A stretch of DNA of 64,000 bases from [Clostridium] leptum DSM 753 (GTDB taxonomy: Bacteria > Bacillota > Clostridia > Oscillospirales > Acutalibacteraceae), in assembly GCA_000154345.1 (NCBI GenBank), contig DS480347.1:124001-188000 (forward strand), in the 5' to 3' direction. Below are positions 41,336 through 50,324 of the stretch, piece by piece; position 1 is the stretch's first letter; each line of letters opens with the position of its first letter. The notes under the pieces are model-generated. The model worked only from the letters and a program-made list of their open reading frames with translations. It was not told the origin of the DNA and searched no databases. The position numbers and the translations under genes were made by a program.

Positions 41336-41575
41336 TTAATCCGAAATTTCATAAAACGCGGTTTTTCCACCTGGGAAAGCGCCGCTGGCAAAGGAGTATG
41401 TCTCCCCATCTAGTTCCACTGTGTATACGGAGAGAGTAAAGGTTCTCTTAGTGTCGGGATGAAGCACCGTGACACAGCGGCCGGTAGAATTCCATCGGTA
41501 TTGGTATAGATCCTTTCCGCCTACGCAAAAGAACCTGCTATCGCTGTCGCAGGTGCCCAAAAACTCAGTTTTCAT
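41336..41575 (-). CDS. Small protein of unknown function
   Basis: 79 residues from the ATG at 41575, which overlaps the stop of the PAP2 gene (ATGA). Soluble-looking sequence with FFCVGGKDLYQYRWNSTGRC and VYTVELDGETYSFASG. No domain recognised. It is the last gene of a two-gene operon that ends in the terminator at 41276-41305. Confidence 0.65.
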   Translation of the reverse strand: MKTEFLGTCDSDSRFFCVGGKDLYQYRWNSTGRCVTVLHPDTKRTFTLSVYTVELDGETYSFASGAFPGGKTAFYEISD

Positions 41576-42093
41576 TGACAAGCCTTCTTTCTCATATACC
41601 GTTTCGCTAAGAGATAGATACCCTGGGCGCAGGCAATTCCCAGCACTGCTCCGCCCAGCACGTCGGTTGGATAGTGGACAAACAGGTAAAGTCTGGAAAA
41701 CCCAATGCATACCGCCAGCGCTAATCCGGCGGCGCCAAATTTCCGGTCGGCTTTCCAGAGAATCCACGCAGCGGTAAAGGAAGAGGCTGTATGGCCGGAA
41801 GGAAAGGAAGAACCGGAGGGGAGAGGGATCAGCTGCTGTACGGTGGGATCAGCTACTAAAGGCCGTTCCCGCATAATCAGGTTTTTTAGGCCGATTTCCC
41901 CGATCAGGAAGGTAACCAATAGGGAAACCAGCATCAAAGCCCCATACCGCCTATACTTTTGAAAACACAGCAGAAGTATGGCGGTCAAAATCCAGACTGC
42001 TCCGTATTCTCCCAGATTGGTAAAAAAAATCATAACTTTGTCCAGCGCCGGATTGTGAAGGGCTTGCAGAGAGTATAAAAAGGATAGCTCCAT
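41572..42093 (-). CDS. PAP2-family membrane phosphatase
   Basis: 173 residues with six membrane segments. The three acid-phosphatase motifs are complete: KNLIMRERP, PSGSSFPSGHTASS, and SRLYLFVHYPTDVLGG. It would dephosphorylate undecaprenyl diphosphate or phosphatidic acid on the outer face. Minus-strand start with GAGG upstream of a GTGACC; a small gene follows. Full length for the family. Confidence 0.9.
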   Translation of the reverse strand: MELSFLYSLQALHNPALDKVMIFFTNLGEYGAVWILTAILLLCFQKYRRYGALMLVSLLVTFLIGEIGLKNLIMRERPLVADPTVQQLIPLPSGSSFPSGHTASSFTAAWILWKADRKFGAAGLALAVCIGFSRLYLFVHYPTDVLGGAVLGIACAQGIYLLAKRYMRKKACQ

Positions 42094-42331
42094 TTGGTCA
42101 CCGCCCCGTGTTTAGATTCTTTTATCCATTATACCATAAAGGAAACCGCGAGGGAACAGGAAATCTGACCCGAGGAGAAATTAAAAAATAAGATAAATTC
42201 TAATAATAAGATGCAAATGAAAAATGAACCTTTTTTATACTCTGACTTTTCCAGCGCCTTGCATAATTTCCCATTGTTTGCAAACACTACCTGGGCAAAC
42301 AGATTTTTATTTTTAAAGGGAGATTTTATAG

Positions 42332-42871
42332 ATGAAAGCAACTGGAATTGTCAGAAGAATTGATGACTTAGGAAGAGTGGTGATCCCCAAGGAAATTCGC
42401 CGCACCTTACGAATCCGAGAGGGTGACCCGCTGGAGATTTACACAGACCCGGAAGGGGAGGTCATCTTTAAAAAATATTCTCCGGTGGGGGAAATGTCGC
42501 CCTTTGCCGCCCAGTATGCGGAGGTGCTGTCGAAAACGGCGTCTTTGCCTACCGTGATCTGTGATACGGATCATGTGATCGCGGCGGCGGGAGTTTCGAA
42601 AAAGGAATATCTGGAACGCCGCGTGACGCCGGCGCTGGAAGATTTAATGGAGGGACGCCGCAGCTTTGTAGCGGCGAAAGCCGGGGATCATCTGCAGCCG
42701 GTGGAGGGAATCGAGAGAAGCGCCGCGGTGGCGTACCCGATTATCGCCTCCGGCGATGTAACTGGCGCTGTGGTTATGATGCGGGAGGAAGCAGGCGAGG
42801 CGCCTACAGAAGCGGAAATCAAACTGATTCAAACCGCGGCCGCCTTCTTAGGCCGTCAGTTGGAGGAATAA
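42332..42871 (+). CDS. spoVT: Stage V sporulation regulator SpoVT
   Basis: 179 residues. The N-terminal AbrB-type DNA-binding domain (MKATGIVRRIDDLGRVVIPK, EIRRTLRIREGDPLEI) is followed by a GAF-like ligand domain from about residue 55. Length and both domains are canonical. SpoVT controls gene expression in the forespore. Its presence marks the host as a spore-former. Confidence 0.95.
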   Translation: MKATGIVRRIDDLGRVVIPKEIRRTLRIREGDPLEIYTDPEGEVIFKKYSPVGEMSPFAAQYAEVLSKTASLPTVICDTDHVIAAAGVSKKEYLERRVTPALEDLMEGRRSFVAAKAGDHLQPVEGIERSAAVAYPIIASGDVTGAVVMMREEAGEAPTEAEIKLIQTAAAFLGRQLEE

Positions 42872-42943
42872 TAGATTGGTTAAGCCCGGAAAAGACGGCT
42901 TGCGGCGGACACGGGCGGAGCAAAGAGCCGCCGACCGCCGATG

Positions 42944-43005
42944 CCAGTTAGACGGCGCCCCTCGGCGGCAAAGGGTCTTCTGCGCCGGAGCGCCTTACTA
43001 ACTGG
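42944..43005 (+). repeat. Nested inverted repeats downstream of spoVT
   Basis: CCAGTTAG (42944-42951) pairs with CTAACTGG (42998-43005); inside, CGGCGC (42953-42958) pairs with GCGCCG (42982-42987). A long two-part stem forms, with no T-run directly after it. It may end spoVT or act as a structured RNA element. The 350-base gap to rimP also contains the rimP promoter and nothing else I can name. Confidence 0.45.
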
Positions 43006-43115
43006 TTATTGCACCTGCTGGGGAAAACTAGAATTCTTTTTCTTTGCAACCGTGCCGCTGTTTTGCCTGTTAAAACCGAAGAAAAGAAGGATTTTCCAAA
43101 GATACTCGAAAAACC

Positions 43116-43144
43116 TTGCATTTGGCGGGCATTTGTGCTATGAT
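43116..43144 (+). promoter_or_regulatory. Promoter of the rimP-nusA operon
   Basis: TTGCAT (43116-43121), a 17-base spacer, and TATGAT (43139-43144). It stands about 85 bases before rimP and fits a SigA promoter for the translation operon. Confidence 0.75.
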
Positions 43145-43229
43145 AATGAAAGTATAAGAGAGTAAGATGAAAGAGTGGGGCGACCCGCTCTTTTGTTTGT
43201 CTAAAATGAATTTGTAACGGAGGTCACTA

Positions 43230-43733
43230 ATGGCGAACCGGAAGAAGGGCGGCGGCACCGTAGAAGCCGTGTGGGATTTGTGCGAGCCTATCGTGAAGGA
43301 CTTTGGCCTGGAGCTGTGGGATGTGCGCTATCTGAAGGAGGGAGCCCAATGGTATCTGCGGGTGTATATCGACCGGCAGGAGGGCGTCACCATTGAGGAC
43401 TGCGAAAACGTCAGCCGGGCGATCGACGAGCCGTTGGACCGGCTGGATCCGGTAGATCAGAGCTACTGCCTGGAGGTTTGCTCTCCTGGGCTGGAGCGGG
43501 AGCTGGTTCGTCCGGAGCATTTTCAGCGGTTTGAGGGGTGGCCTGTGATGGTAAAGCTGATCCGGCCTCTGGATTCCGGTGAGAGGGAGTTTAACGGTGT
43601 GCTGGGAACCTATGAGAACGGCGTGTTTGACCTATGGGTCAATGAAACAGATGTAATCAGCCTTGCAAAAAAGGATACTGTCTTTGTAAAGCTTGATGAT
43701 TTTGATGATGATTTTGGAGGAGCAGAAGAATGA
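43230..43733 (+). CDS. rimP: Ribosome maturation factor RimP
   Basis: 167 residues. RimP N-domain pattern: EPIVKDFGLELWDVRYLKEG, WYLRVYIDRQEGVTIEDCEN, SPGLERELVRPEHFQRF; then the C-terminal SH3-like domain. Needed for 30S subunit assembly. Overlaps nusA by four bases (ATGA), the usual gene order rimP-nusA. Confidence 0.95.
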   Translation: MANRKKGGGTVEAVWDLCEPIVKDFGLELWDVRYLKEGAQWYLRVYIDRQEGVTIEDCENVSRAIDEPLDRLDPVDQSYCLEVCSPGLERELVRPEHFQRFEGWPVMVKLIRPLDSGEREFNGVLGTYENGVFDLWVNETDVISLAKKDTVFVKLDDFDDDFGGAEE

Positions 43734-44815
43734 GCAGCGAAGTTTTTGAGGCCTTAAGCTTGTTGGAAAAGGAAAGAGGCATTCCGGTGGATTTTATGCT
43801 GGATAAGATCAAAAAAGCGATTCTTACCGCTTGTAAAAGCAGCTATAACGGCAACGACGACGCGATTATCAACATGAATCCGGATACGGGCGTGTTCGAG
43901 GTTTATCTACAGAAAACCGTTGTGGAAGAGGTAGAGGACAAGGGCAGGGAAATTTCCCTGCTGGATGCCCGGGAGATCGATCCTAATACTGCCGTAGGCG
44001 AAAAGGTAGGGGTTCAGCTGGATACCAAGCAATTTGGCCGGATCGCCGCGCAGACCGCCCGGAATATTATCCGTCAGGGCATCCGTGACGGCGAACGGGG
44101 ACAGATGATGCAGGAATTCCAAAGCAGGCATCAGGAACTGGTTACCGCTACCGTGGAACGGATCGACCCCAGAAGCGGGGCGGCCACCCTGAAGATCGGA
44201 AAGGCCGAAGCCGTGTTGCCTAAAAGTGAACAGGTCGGCGGCGAGGAACTCCGGGAGGGCGACCATGTCAAGGTTTATGTAGTGGACGTAAAGGAGACGG
44301 AAAAGGGCCCCAGGGCGATGATCTCCAGAACCCATCCGGATCTGGTTAAGCGGCTGTTTGAAACCGAGGTGCCGGAAATCTACGACGGTACGGTGGAAAT
44401 CAAGTCTGTTTCCAGAGAGGCCGGCTCCAGAACCAAGCTGGCTGTTTGGAGCAAAGACCCCAATGTGGACGCGGTAGGCGCCTGCATCGGCGCCAGAGGC
44501 GCCAGAGTGGGCAACGTAGTCAACGAGTTAGGCGGAGAAAAAATAGACATTATCGAGTACAGTGAGGACCCGGCCAAGTTTATCGCCGCGGCTCTGTCCC
44601 CGGCGGATGTACTTTCCGTAGAGGTGGACCCGGATGGAATGAAGGCGTGCCAGGTGACGGTGCCGGACCACCAGCTTTCCCTGGCTATTGGCAATAAGGG
44701 GCAAAATGCCAGACTGGCGGCGAAGCTGACCGGCTGGAAGATCGACATCAAACCCGAAAGCGGCTTTTACGACCCGGATGCCCATAAGGCGGCAGAGGCC
44801 GAGGAGCAGGAATAA
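43730..44815 (+). CDS. nusA: Transcription termination/antitermination factor NusA
   Basis: 361 residues. N-domain (SLLEKERGIPVDFMLDKIKK), S1 domain around residues 135-200, then KH1 and KH2 (GACIGARGARVGNVVNELGG, SLAIGNKGQNARLAAKLTGW). It lacks the C-terminal acidic repeats found in enterobacteria, as expected for Firmicutes. Binds RNA polymerase and nascent RNA to control pausing and termination. Confidence 0.96.
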   Translation: MSSEVFEALSLLEKERGIPVDFMLDKIKKAILTACKSSYNGNDDAIINMNPDTGVFEVYLQKTVVEEVEDKGREISLLDAREIDPNTAVGEKVGVQLDTKQFGRIAAQTARNIIRQGIRDGERGQMMQEFQSRHQELVTATVERIDPRSGAATLKIGKAEAVLPKSEQVGGEELREGDHVKVYVVDVKETEKGPRAMISRTHPDLVKRLFETEVPEIYDGTVEIKSVSREAGSRTKLAVWSKDPNVDAVGACIGARGARVGNVVNELGGEKIDIIEYSEDPAKFIAAALSPADVLSVEVDPDGMKACQVTVPDHQLSLAIGNKGQNARLAAKLTGWKIDIKPESGFYDPDAHKAAEAEEQE

Positions 44816-44885
44816 TAGAAATTGATAAAACCCTATTTGACCCGGACGGAGCTTTCCGTCCTATTATGGAAGGCGGAATGAAAGT

Positions 44886-45188
44886 ATGCGTCAAAAGCGT
44901 CCCCCTATGCGCATGTGTACAGGATGCGGAGAAATGAAACCGAAAAAGGATCTGGTCCGGGTAGTAAAAGCGCCCGATGCAAAGGATGAAAACGGCCAGG
45001 TTTTGGCGGCCGGAGGCGTTTCTTTGGATCTTACCGGCCGAAAGCCGGGAAGGGGCGCTTACGTGTGCAGAAACGCCGCTTGCCTGAAGGCGGCGCGCAA
45101 GGCCCGGCGGTTTGAAAAGGCTTTCTCCTGCCAGATTCCAAGCGAGGTATATGACCAAATGGAGGAGGAATTGCTGGCTCATGAATGA
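44886..45188 (+). CDS. rnpM: RNase P modulator RnpM (YlxR)
   Basis: 100 residues. Family start is the Cys-rich RMCTGCGEMKPKKDLVRVVK, with GRKPGRGAYVCRNAACLKAA later. This small RNA-binding protein, conserved between nusA and infB, binds the RNase P RNA. It overlaps the following L7Ae-like gene by eight bases. Confidence 0.92.
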   Translation: MRQKRPPMRMCTGCGEMKPKKDLVRVVKAPDAKDENGQVLAAGGVSLDLTGRKPGRGAYVCRNAACLKAARKARRFEKAFSCQIPSEVYDQMEEELLAHE

Positions 45189-45504
45189 CAGGCTGTTGTC
45201 CTTACTGGGCCTGGCCAGACGAGCTGGGAGACTCAGCTTGGGAAACGATCCGGTGCTTTCCTCCATGGAGGAAGGAAAAGTAAAGCTGGTGCTGGTGTGT
45301 CCGGATTTGTCTCAGCGGACCCTTAAGGGCATAGAGAGCCGCGCTGAAGCTTTCGGCGTACCTCTCGTAACCATAGAACAAACGATGGACCAAGTGAGCA
45401 TGTCACTAGGCAAACGGTGCGGCGTGCTTGCCCTCAATGATGAAGGGTTCGCGCGCAAAGCGCTGACGCTTACGAAAACCAACGGGGAGGATTTGATAAT
45501 ATGA
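45181..45504 (+). CDS. ylxQ: YlxQ-type L7Ae/L30e ribosomal-like RNA-binding protein
   Basis: 107 residues from the ATG at 45181. L7Ae fold: LLGLARRAGRLSLGNDPV, KVKLVLVCPDLSQRTLKGIE, MSLGKRCGVLALNDEGFARK. Binds kink-turn RNA. The frame is open upstream, but that part overlaps rnpM in another frame. It ends in the first codon of infB. Confidence 0.9.
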   Translation: MNDRLLSLLGLARRAGRLSLGNDPVLSSMEEGKVKLVLVCPDLSQRTLKGIESRAEAFGVPLVTIEQTMDQVSMSLGKRCGVLALNDEGFARKALTLTKTNGEDLII

Positions 45505-48062
45505 TGATAAAATATAGAGTCCACGAGGTGGCAAAGGATCTGAATGTTCCCAGCAAGGAGATTATCGATCTGCTGCAGAAGCATTTTGGAGAAGTCAAAA
45601 AACATATGACGGCGCTGACTGAGGAAGAACTGGATGTGATTTTTGAGCATTATACCCAACTGAAGGCCCTTCCGAATTTTGACGCCTATTTTGCGGAAAA
45701 TAAAACCGTGGCAGAGGATCAGGCGGCACAGGCCGCCGCCGAGGCGATGGAAAAGGCGAAAGCCGCCGCGGCTCAGGAGCCGGCCAAGGCTGCCGCAAAA
45801 GTGGAAAAGTCCCAGCAGGCCGCAAAAAAGGAAGCAAAGCCCGCCGCCAGGGCAGAAGCGCCGGTAAAGCCGGCACAGAACGCTTCCGGACAGCCGGTAC
45901 CGAACCAACCGAAGCGCAAGGCCGTCATGCCCGGCAAAATCACGCCGGTAGGCCCCAAGCCTCAGAATCAAAGCCAGCCTCAGCAGAAAGCAGCTCAAAA
46001 GCAGCAGAAGCCTGCGCCCCGCCAGGAGGCCAGGCAGCCTCAGGCCGCCGCGCCTTTTCAAAATACAGAGAATTCCAACCGCGTGGTTCGGCCTCAGGGC
46101 AGAATCATCGATACGCGGTCCGCTAACGTGAACATCGATAAGTATAATGAAAAATACGACCGAATGGCTTCTGAAAAGTACCGCAGCGAGAATACGGTGC
46201 AGAAGCAGAAGATCACCCAAAAATCTCAGCAGAGAGGCAAGCCCCGCAACTCCAGAAAGGAAACTGAGGCGGAGCGCCTGCGCCGGATCGCCATGGAGCG
46301 GAAAGCCAAGCCCATCACGATTCAAATCCCTGACGAGATCACCGTGGGTGAACTTGCTTTACGCTTAAAGGCCACCGCGGCCGAGGTCATTAAAAAGCTG
46401 ATGATGATGGGAACCATGGCGACTGTAAACGATGTGATCGATTTCGATACCGCCGCTCTGGTGGCGATGGAATTCCACGCCAAGGTAGAAAAAGAAGTGG
46501 TGGTCACCATTGAGGACCGGATTATCGACGACAGCGAGGATGACGACGAGAACCTGGTGCCCAGAGCGCCGGTGGTAGTGGTCATGGGACACGTTGACCA
46601 CGGTAAAACCTCTCTGCTGGACGCCATCCGGCACGCCAATGTTACCGCGGGAGAGGCCGGCGGCATTACCCAGCATATCGGCGCCTACCGGGTTAATATC
46701 GGCGACCGGGAAATTACCTTCCTGGATACGCCCGGCCATGAGGCGTTCACCACTATGCGCGCCAGAGGCGCCCAGGTGACGGATATCGCGATCCTGGTGG
46801 TAGCCGCCGACGACGGCATCATGCCCCAGACCATCGAGGCCATCAACCACGCCAAGGCGGCGGGAGTTTCCGTCATTGTGGCGATCAATAAAATGGATAA
46901 AATGGGCGCTAACCCGGAGCGCGTCAAGGAGCAGCTCACCGAGTATGAGCTGGTGCCTGAGGAGTGGGGCGGAGATACCCCGTGTATTCCGGTATCCGCC
47001 CATACCAAGGAAGGCATCGGCGACCTGCTGGAAATGGTCACCCTGATCGCTGATATGAAGGAACTGAAAGCGAATCCGGACCGTGCCGGCAAGGGTACGG
47101 TGATCGAGGCGAGACTGGATAAGGGACGCGGCCCCATCGCCACGGTGCTGGTTCAGAACGGCACTCTCCATGTAGGGGATATCATAGTGGCAGGCACCAG
47201 CGTAGGCCGGGTAAGAGCCATGATGAACGACCGGGGTGAGCGGGTACAGGAGGCTGGCCCCTCCGTTCCGGTTGAGATCACCGGCCTGGATGACGTTCCT
47301 ACCGGCGGCGATACCTTTAACTGTGTTTCCGATGAGCGGCTGGCCCGGGAGCTGGTTGACCAGAGAAAGGCGGCCCAGAAGGAGGAGCAGTTCAACGCTC
47401 AGACTAAGGTTACCCTGGATAATCTGTTCGATCAGATGCAGCTGGGGGATATCAAGGAATTGAAGATCATCGTCAAGGCCGACGTGCAAGGCTCCGTCGA
47501 GGCGGTAAGGCAGTCCTTAGAGAAGCTTTCCAACGACGAGGTGCGGGTCCATGTGATCCATGGCGGCGTGGGAGCGGTCAATGAGTCCGATGTGATGCTG
47601 GCGAACGCGTCCAATGCGATCATCGTAGGCTTTAACGTGCGTCCGGATCCGGTGGCGGCGGAAAACGCCGAGCGGGATAAGGTGGATATGCGTTTGTACC
47701 GCGTCATCTACGACTGCATCGAGGAAATCGAGTCTGCCATGAAGGGTATGCTGGCACCGAAGTTCAGAGAGAACCTGCTGGGCCGGGCTGAGTGCCGCCA
47801 GGTCTATAAGATCAGCAATGTAGGCACGATCGCGGGTAGCTATGTGCTCAGCGGCAAGATTACCAGAAACGCCGAAATCCGTATTGTTCGTGACGGTATC
47901 GTCATCGGCGAGGATAAGCTGGCCTCTTTAAGACGGTTTAAGGACGATGTGAAAGAGGTTGCCTCCGGTTACGAATGCGGTATCGGCTTAGAACGCTTTA
48001 ACGATATTAAGGAGGGCGACGTTTTCGAAGCCTTCGTGATGGAAGAATACCGGGAGGATTAA
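45501..48062 (+). CDS. infB: Translation initiation factor IF-2
   Basis: 853 residues. N-terminal IF2N domains and a long Ala/Lys/Gln-rich linker are followed by the G domain with GHVDHGKTSLLDAI (about 362), DTPGHEAF and NKMDKMG. Domains II-IV continue to the end. Two ATGs in a row open the gene, overlapping ylxQ. It recruits fMet-tRNA to the 30S subunit. Confidence 0.97.
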   Translation: MMIKYRVHEVAKDLNVPSKEIIDLLQKHFGEVKKHMTALTEEELDVIFEHYTQLKALPNFDAYFAENKTVAEDQAAQAAAEAMEKAKAAAAQEPAKAAAKVEKSQQAAKKEAKPAARAEAPVKPAQNASGQPVPNQPKRKAVMPGKITPVGPKPQNQSQPQQKAAQKQQKPAPRQEARQPQAAAPFQNTENSNRVVRPQGRIIDTRSANVNIDKYNEKYDRMASEKYRSENTVQKQKITQKSQQRGKPRNSRKETEAERLRRIAMERKAKPITIQIPDEITVGELALRLKATAAEVIKKLMMMGTMATVNDVIDFDTAALVAMEFHAKVEKEVVVTIEDRIIDDSEDDDENLVPRAPVVVVMGHVDHGKTSLLDAIRHANVTAGEAGGITQHIGAYRVNIGDREITFLDTPGHEAFTTMRARGAQVTDIAILVVAADDGIMPQTIEAINHAKAAGVSVIVAINKMDKMGANPERVKEQLTEYELVPEEWGGDTPCIPVSAHTKEGIGDLLEMVTLIADMKELKANPDRAGKGTVIEARLDKGRGPIATVLVQNGTLHVGDIIVAGTSVGRVRAMMNDRGERVQEAGPSVPVEITGLDDVPTGGDTFNCVSDERLARELVDQRKAAQKEEQFNAQTKVTLDNLFDQMQLGDIKELKIIVKADVQGSVEAVRQSLEKLSNDEVRVHVIHGGVGAVNESDVMLANASNAIIVGFNVRPDPVAAENAERDKVDMRLYRVIYDCIEEIESAMKGMLAPKFRENLLGRAECRQVYKISNVGTIAGSYVLSGKITRNAEIRIVRDGIVIGEDKLASLRRFKDDVKEVASGYECGIGLERFNDIKEGDVFEAFVMEEYRED

Positions 48063-48086
48063 CAGCCTCCGGTATGGAGGAATCAT

Positions 48087-48428
48087 ATGGCAAGTCATAG
48101 AATCGACCGCACCACTGAGGATATCAAGCGGGAGCTTACCGCTATTCTGCGGGAACTGAAGGATCCGAGAGTGCAGGAAACCATGCTCAGCGTGGTGCGT
48201 GTGGAGGTCACCAACGACCTATCCTACTGTAAGGTTTATGTCAGCTCTATGGAGGGAATGGATCACGCCAAACGGGCGGTAGAGGGACTAAAATCCGCCG
48301 CCGGCTTTATCCGCCGGGAATTGGGCGCGAGAATCCATATCCGCCATGTGCCGTCGCTGCAGTTTCAGGCGACGGATTCGATTGAATACAGCGCCAATAT
48401 TGCAAAATTGCTCAATGATTTGAAATGA
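48087..48428 (+). CDS. rbfA: Ribosome-binding factor A
   Basis: 113 residues. KH-like RbfA signatures: RIDRTTEDIKRELTAILREL, KDPRVQETMLSVVRVEVTND, HVPSLQFQATDSIEYSANIA. It helps 16S processing and 30S maturation. GGAGG precedes the ATG. The next gene begins 8 bases after its stop. Confidence 0.96.
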   Translation: MASHRIDRTTEDIKRELTAILRELKDPRVQETMLSVVRVEVTNDLSYCKVYVSSMEGMDHAKRAVEGLKSAAGFIRRELGARIHIRHVPSLQFQATDSIEYSANIAKLLNDLK

Positions 48429-48436
48429 GGGAGACT

Positions 48437-49414
48437 ATGAGTCCGGAAAATAAAAGCGTAAGCCTTCACGATGCGGTGAAGCTGCTGCTGGAAGCGGATG
48501 ATATTTACCTGCTGTGCCATCAATACCCGGATGGCGACACCCTGGGAAGCGCGGCGGCCTTGTATCTCGGCCTGCGGCAAAAGGGAAAGCGGGTGTCCAT
48601 CCGGTGCGGCGACCCTATCCCGCAGAAATATGATTATATGTTTGAAGGAATCGAATTTCCGGATTTTGAGCCCCAGTTTATCTGTGCTGTGGATATCGCC
48701 GATCCCCAGCTGCTGGGTCAAAGGCTGAGCCCTTATGCCCAGCGGGTTGACCTGTGTATCGATCATCACGGCTCCAACACCAAATACGCCAGACAATACG
48801 TTATCCGGCCGGAGGCGGCCTCCACTACAGAGATCATGTATGATCTGCTGTTTACCATGGAAGCGGAGATCACCTCTCAGATCGCGGATTGCATTTATAC
48901 CGGCATCACCACGGATACCGGCTGTTTCCGTTATACCAACGCCACCTCCAGGACCTATATTGTGGCGGCTCATATGATGGACAAGGGCGCGGATGCGGCG
49001 ATGATCAACCGGGTGATGTTCGACACCAAATCCAGAGCCAGGCTGGAGATCGAGCGCCGGGTGCTGGATACTATGAGCTTTTACTTTGGCGGAAAGTGCG
49101 CCGTGGCTTATGTTACGAGGGAAATGGTCCGTCAATCGGGGGCCAACGATGAGGATATGGACGGGATTGCCGCCCTGCCCCGCCAGGTGGAAGGAGTGGA
49201 AATCGGCGTTACTATGCGGGAAAAGGAGGATGGAAGTTTTAAAATTTCCGTCCGGACCGGACCCAAGGTGAACGCATCTAAAATCTGCGCCGAGTTCGGC
49301 GGCGGCGGCCATCCAGGCGCTGCCGGATGCGTGCTGACCGGAGGAGTTACCGGCGCTAAGCACCAGATCCTCTCTGCGGTGCAGAAAGTATTTGAAAAGC
49401 AGGAGAATTCCTGA
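48437..49414 (+). CDS. nrnA: DHH-family nanoRNase / pAp phosphatase NrnA
   Basis: 325 residues from the ATG at 48437, chosen for the GAGGGAG before it; an ATG at 48425 overlaps rbfA. DHH motifs: LCHQYPDGDTLGSAAALYLG, CIDHHGSNTKYA, and the DHHA1 end GGGGHPGAAGCVL. It degrades short RNA and pAp. One-base overlap with truB. Confidence 0.94.
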   Translation: MSPENKSVSLHDAVKLLLEADDIYLLCHQYPDGDTLGSAAALYLGLRQKGKRVSIRCGDPIPQKYDYMFEGIEFPDFEPQFICAVDIADPQLLGQRLSPYAQRVDLCIDHHGSNTKYARQYVIRPEAASTTEIMYDLLFTMEAEITSQIADCIYTGITTDTGCFRYTNATSRTYIVAAHMMDKGADAAMINRVMFDTKSRARLEIERRVLDTMSFYFGGKCAVAYVTREMVRQSGANDEDMDGIAALPRQVEGVEIGVTMREKEDGSFKISVRTGPKVNASKICAEFGGGGHPGAAGCVLTGGVTGAKHQILSAVQKVFEKQENS

Positions 49415-50307
49415 TGAATGGGATTATTGTGATTGACAAGCCGCCGCGGTTCACTTCCTTTGACGTGGTGGCGGTAATGCGGGGGCTGTTTGGAACCAAA
49501 AAGGTGGGACACACCGGGACCTTAGACCCGATGGCTACCGGCGTTTTGCCAATTTTGATCGGCAGCGCTACTAAGGCCCAGGACTTGACTCCCGACAGCG
49601 GAAAAGAATATGTGGCTGGATTCCGGCTGGGTGTGGTTACCGATACCGAGGACAGCACGGGCACGGTCAAGGAGACCTTTCCGGTAACCGCGGATGAAAA
49701 GGCGCTGGAAAGCGCCCTTTCCCATTTCCGGGGAGAAATCCTGCAGGTTCCGCCTATGTATTCGGCGATCCAGAAAAACGGCGTCCGGCTTTACGACCTG
49801 GCCCGCAAGGGAATTGAGGTTGAACGGGAGGCTAGGCCTGTGACCATTCATGAGCTGGAGCTATTGGAATACCGGCAGGAAACGGGAGAGGGAAGTATCC
49901 GGGTCAGGTGCTCCAAGGGCACCTATGTCCGCACTCTATGCGCCGACCTTGGAAAGCGGCTCGGATGCGGCGGGATTATGACCAGCCTGCGGCGAACCGC
50001 CGCCTGCGGTTATACCATTAAGGACAGCATCCCCCTGGACGAGGCCAAGAGTCTGAAGGCGGAGGGCGTGCTGGAGCAGCGGCTGCGTCCAGTGGACAGC
50101 CTGTTTTTGGAATACCGGCCTCTCAAAGTAACCGGCCCCCAGGCAAAACGCTTCCAAAACGGCGGCGCCTTGGCGCTGGAGCGCACCGGCGTGAAAAAAG
50201 AGGCGGATGGCGCGAACATTCGGGTATACGGCCCGGATGGGATTTTTTTGGGCCTGGGCCGGGTGCACCGGGAAAAAAACGAACTTTCGATTTTAAAACT
50301 ATTTTAA
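49414..50307 (+). CDS. truB: tRNA pseudouridine-55 synthase TruB
   Basis: 297 residues. Motif with the catalytic Asp: KVGHTGTLDPMATGVLP; also KEYVAGFRLGVVTDTEDSTG and GTYVRTLCADLGKRLGCGG. C-terminal PUA-like tail. Modifies the T-loop of all tRNAs. Start overlaps nrnA's stop. Confidence 0.96.
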   Translation: MNGIIVIDKPPRFTSFDVVAVMRGLFGTKKVGHTGTLDPMATGVLPILIGSATKAQDLTPDSGKEYVAGFRLGVVTDTEDSTGTVKETFPVTADEKALESALSHFRGEILQVPPMYSAIQKNGVRLYDLARKGIEVEREARPVTIHELELLEYRQETGEGSIRVRCSKGTYVRTLCADLGKRLGCGGIMTSLRRTAACGYTIKDSIPLDEAKSLKAEGVLEQRLRPVDSLFLEYRPLKVTGPQAKRFQNGGALALERTGVKKEADGANIRVYGPDGIFLGLGRVHREKNELSILKLF

Positions 50308-50324
50308 GGATATCAGGTGAACGA

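Noticed and set aside
45312..46325. Minus-strand 337-codon frame opposite infB
   Set aside because: Leu/Gly/Arg-rich antisense frame of the Ala/Lys-rich IF-2 linker; no start signal.
46365..47489. Minus-strand 374-codon frame opposite infB domains
   Set aside because: Antisense shadow of a conserved G-protein.
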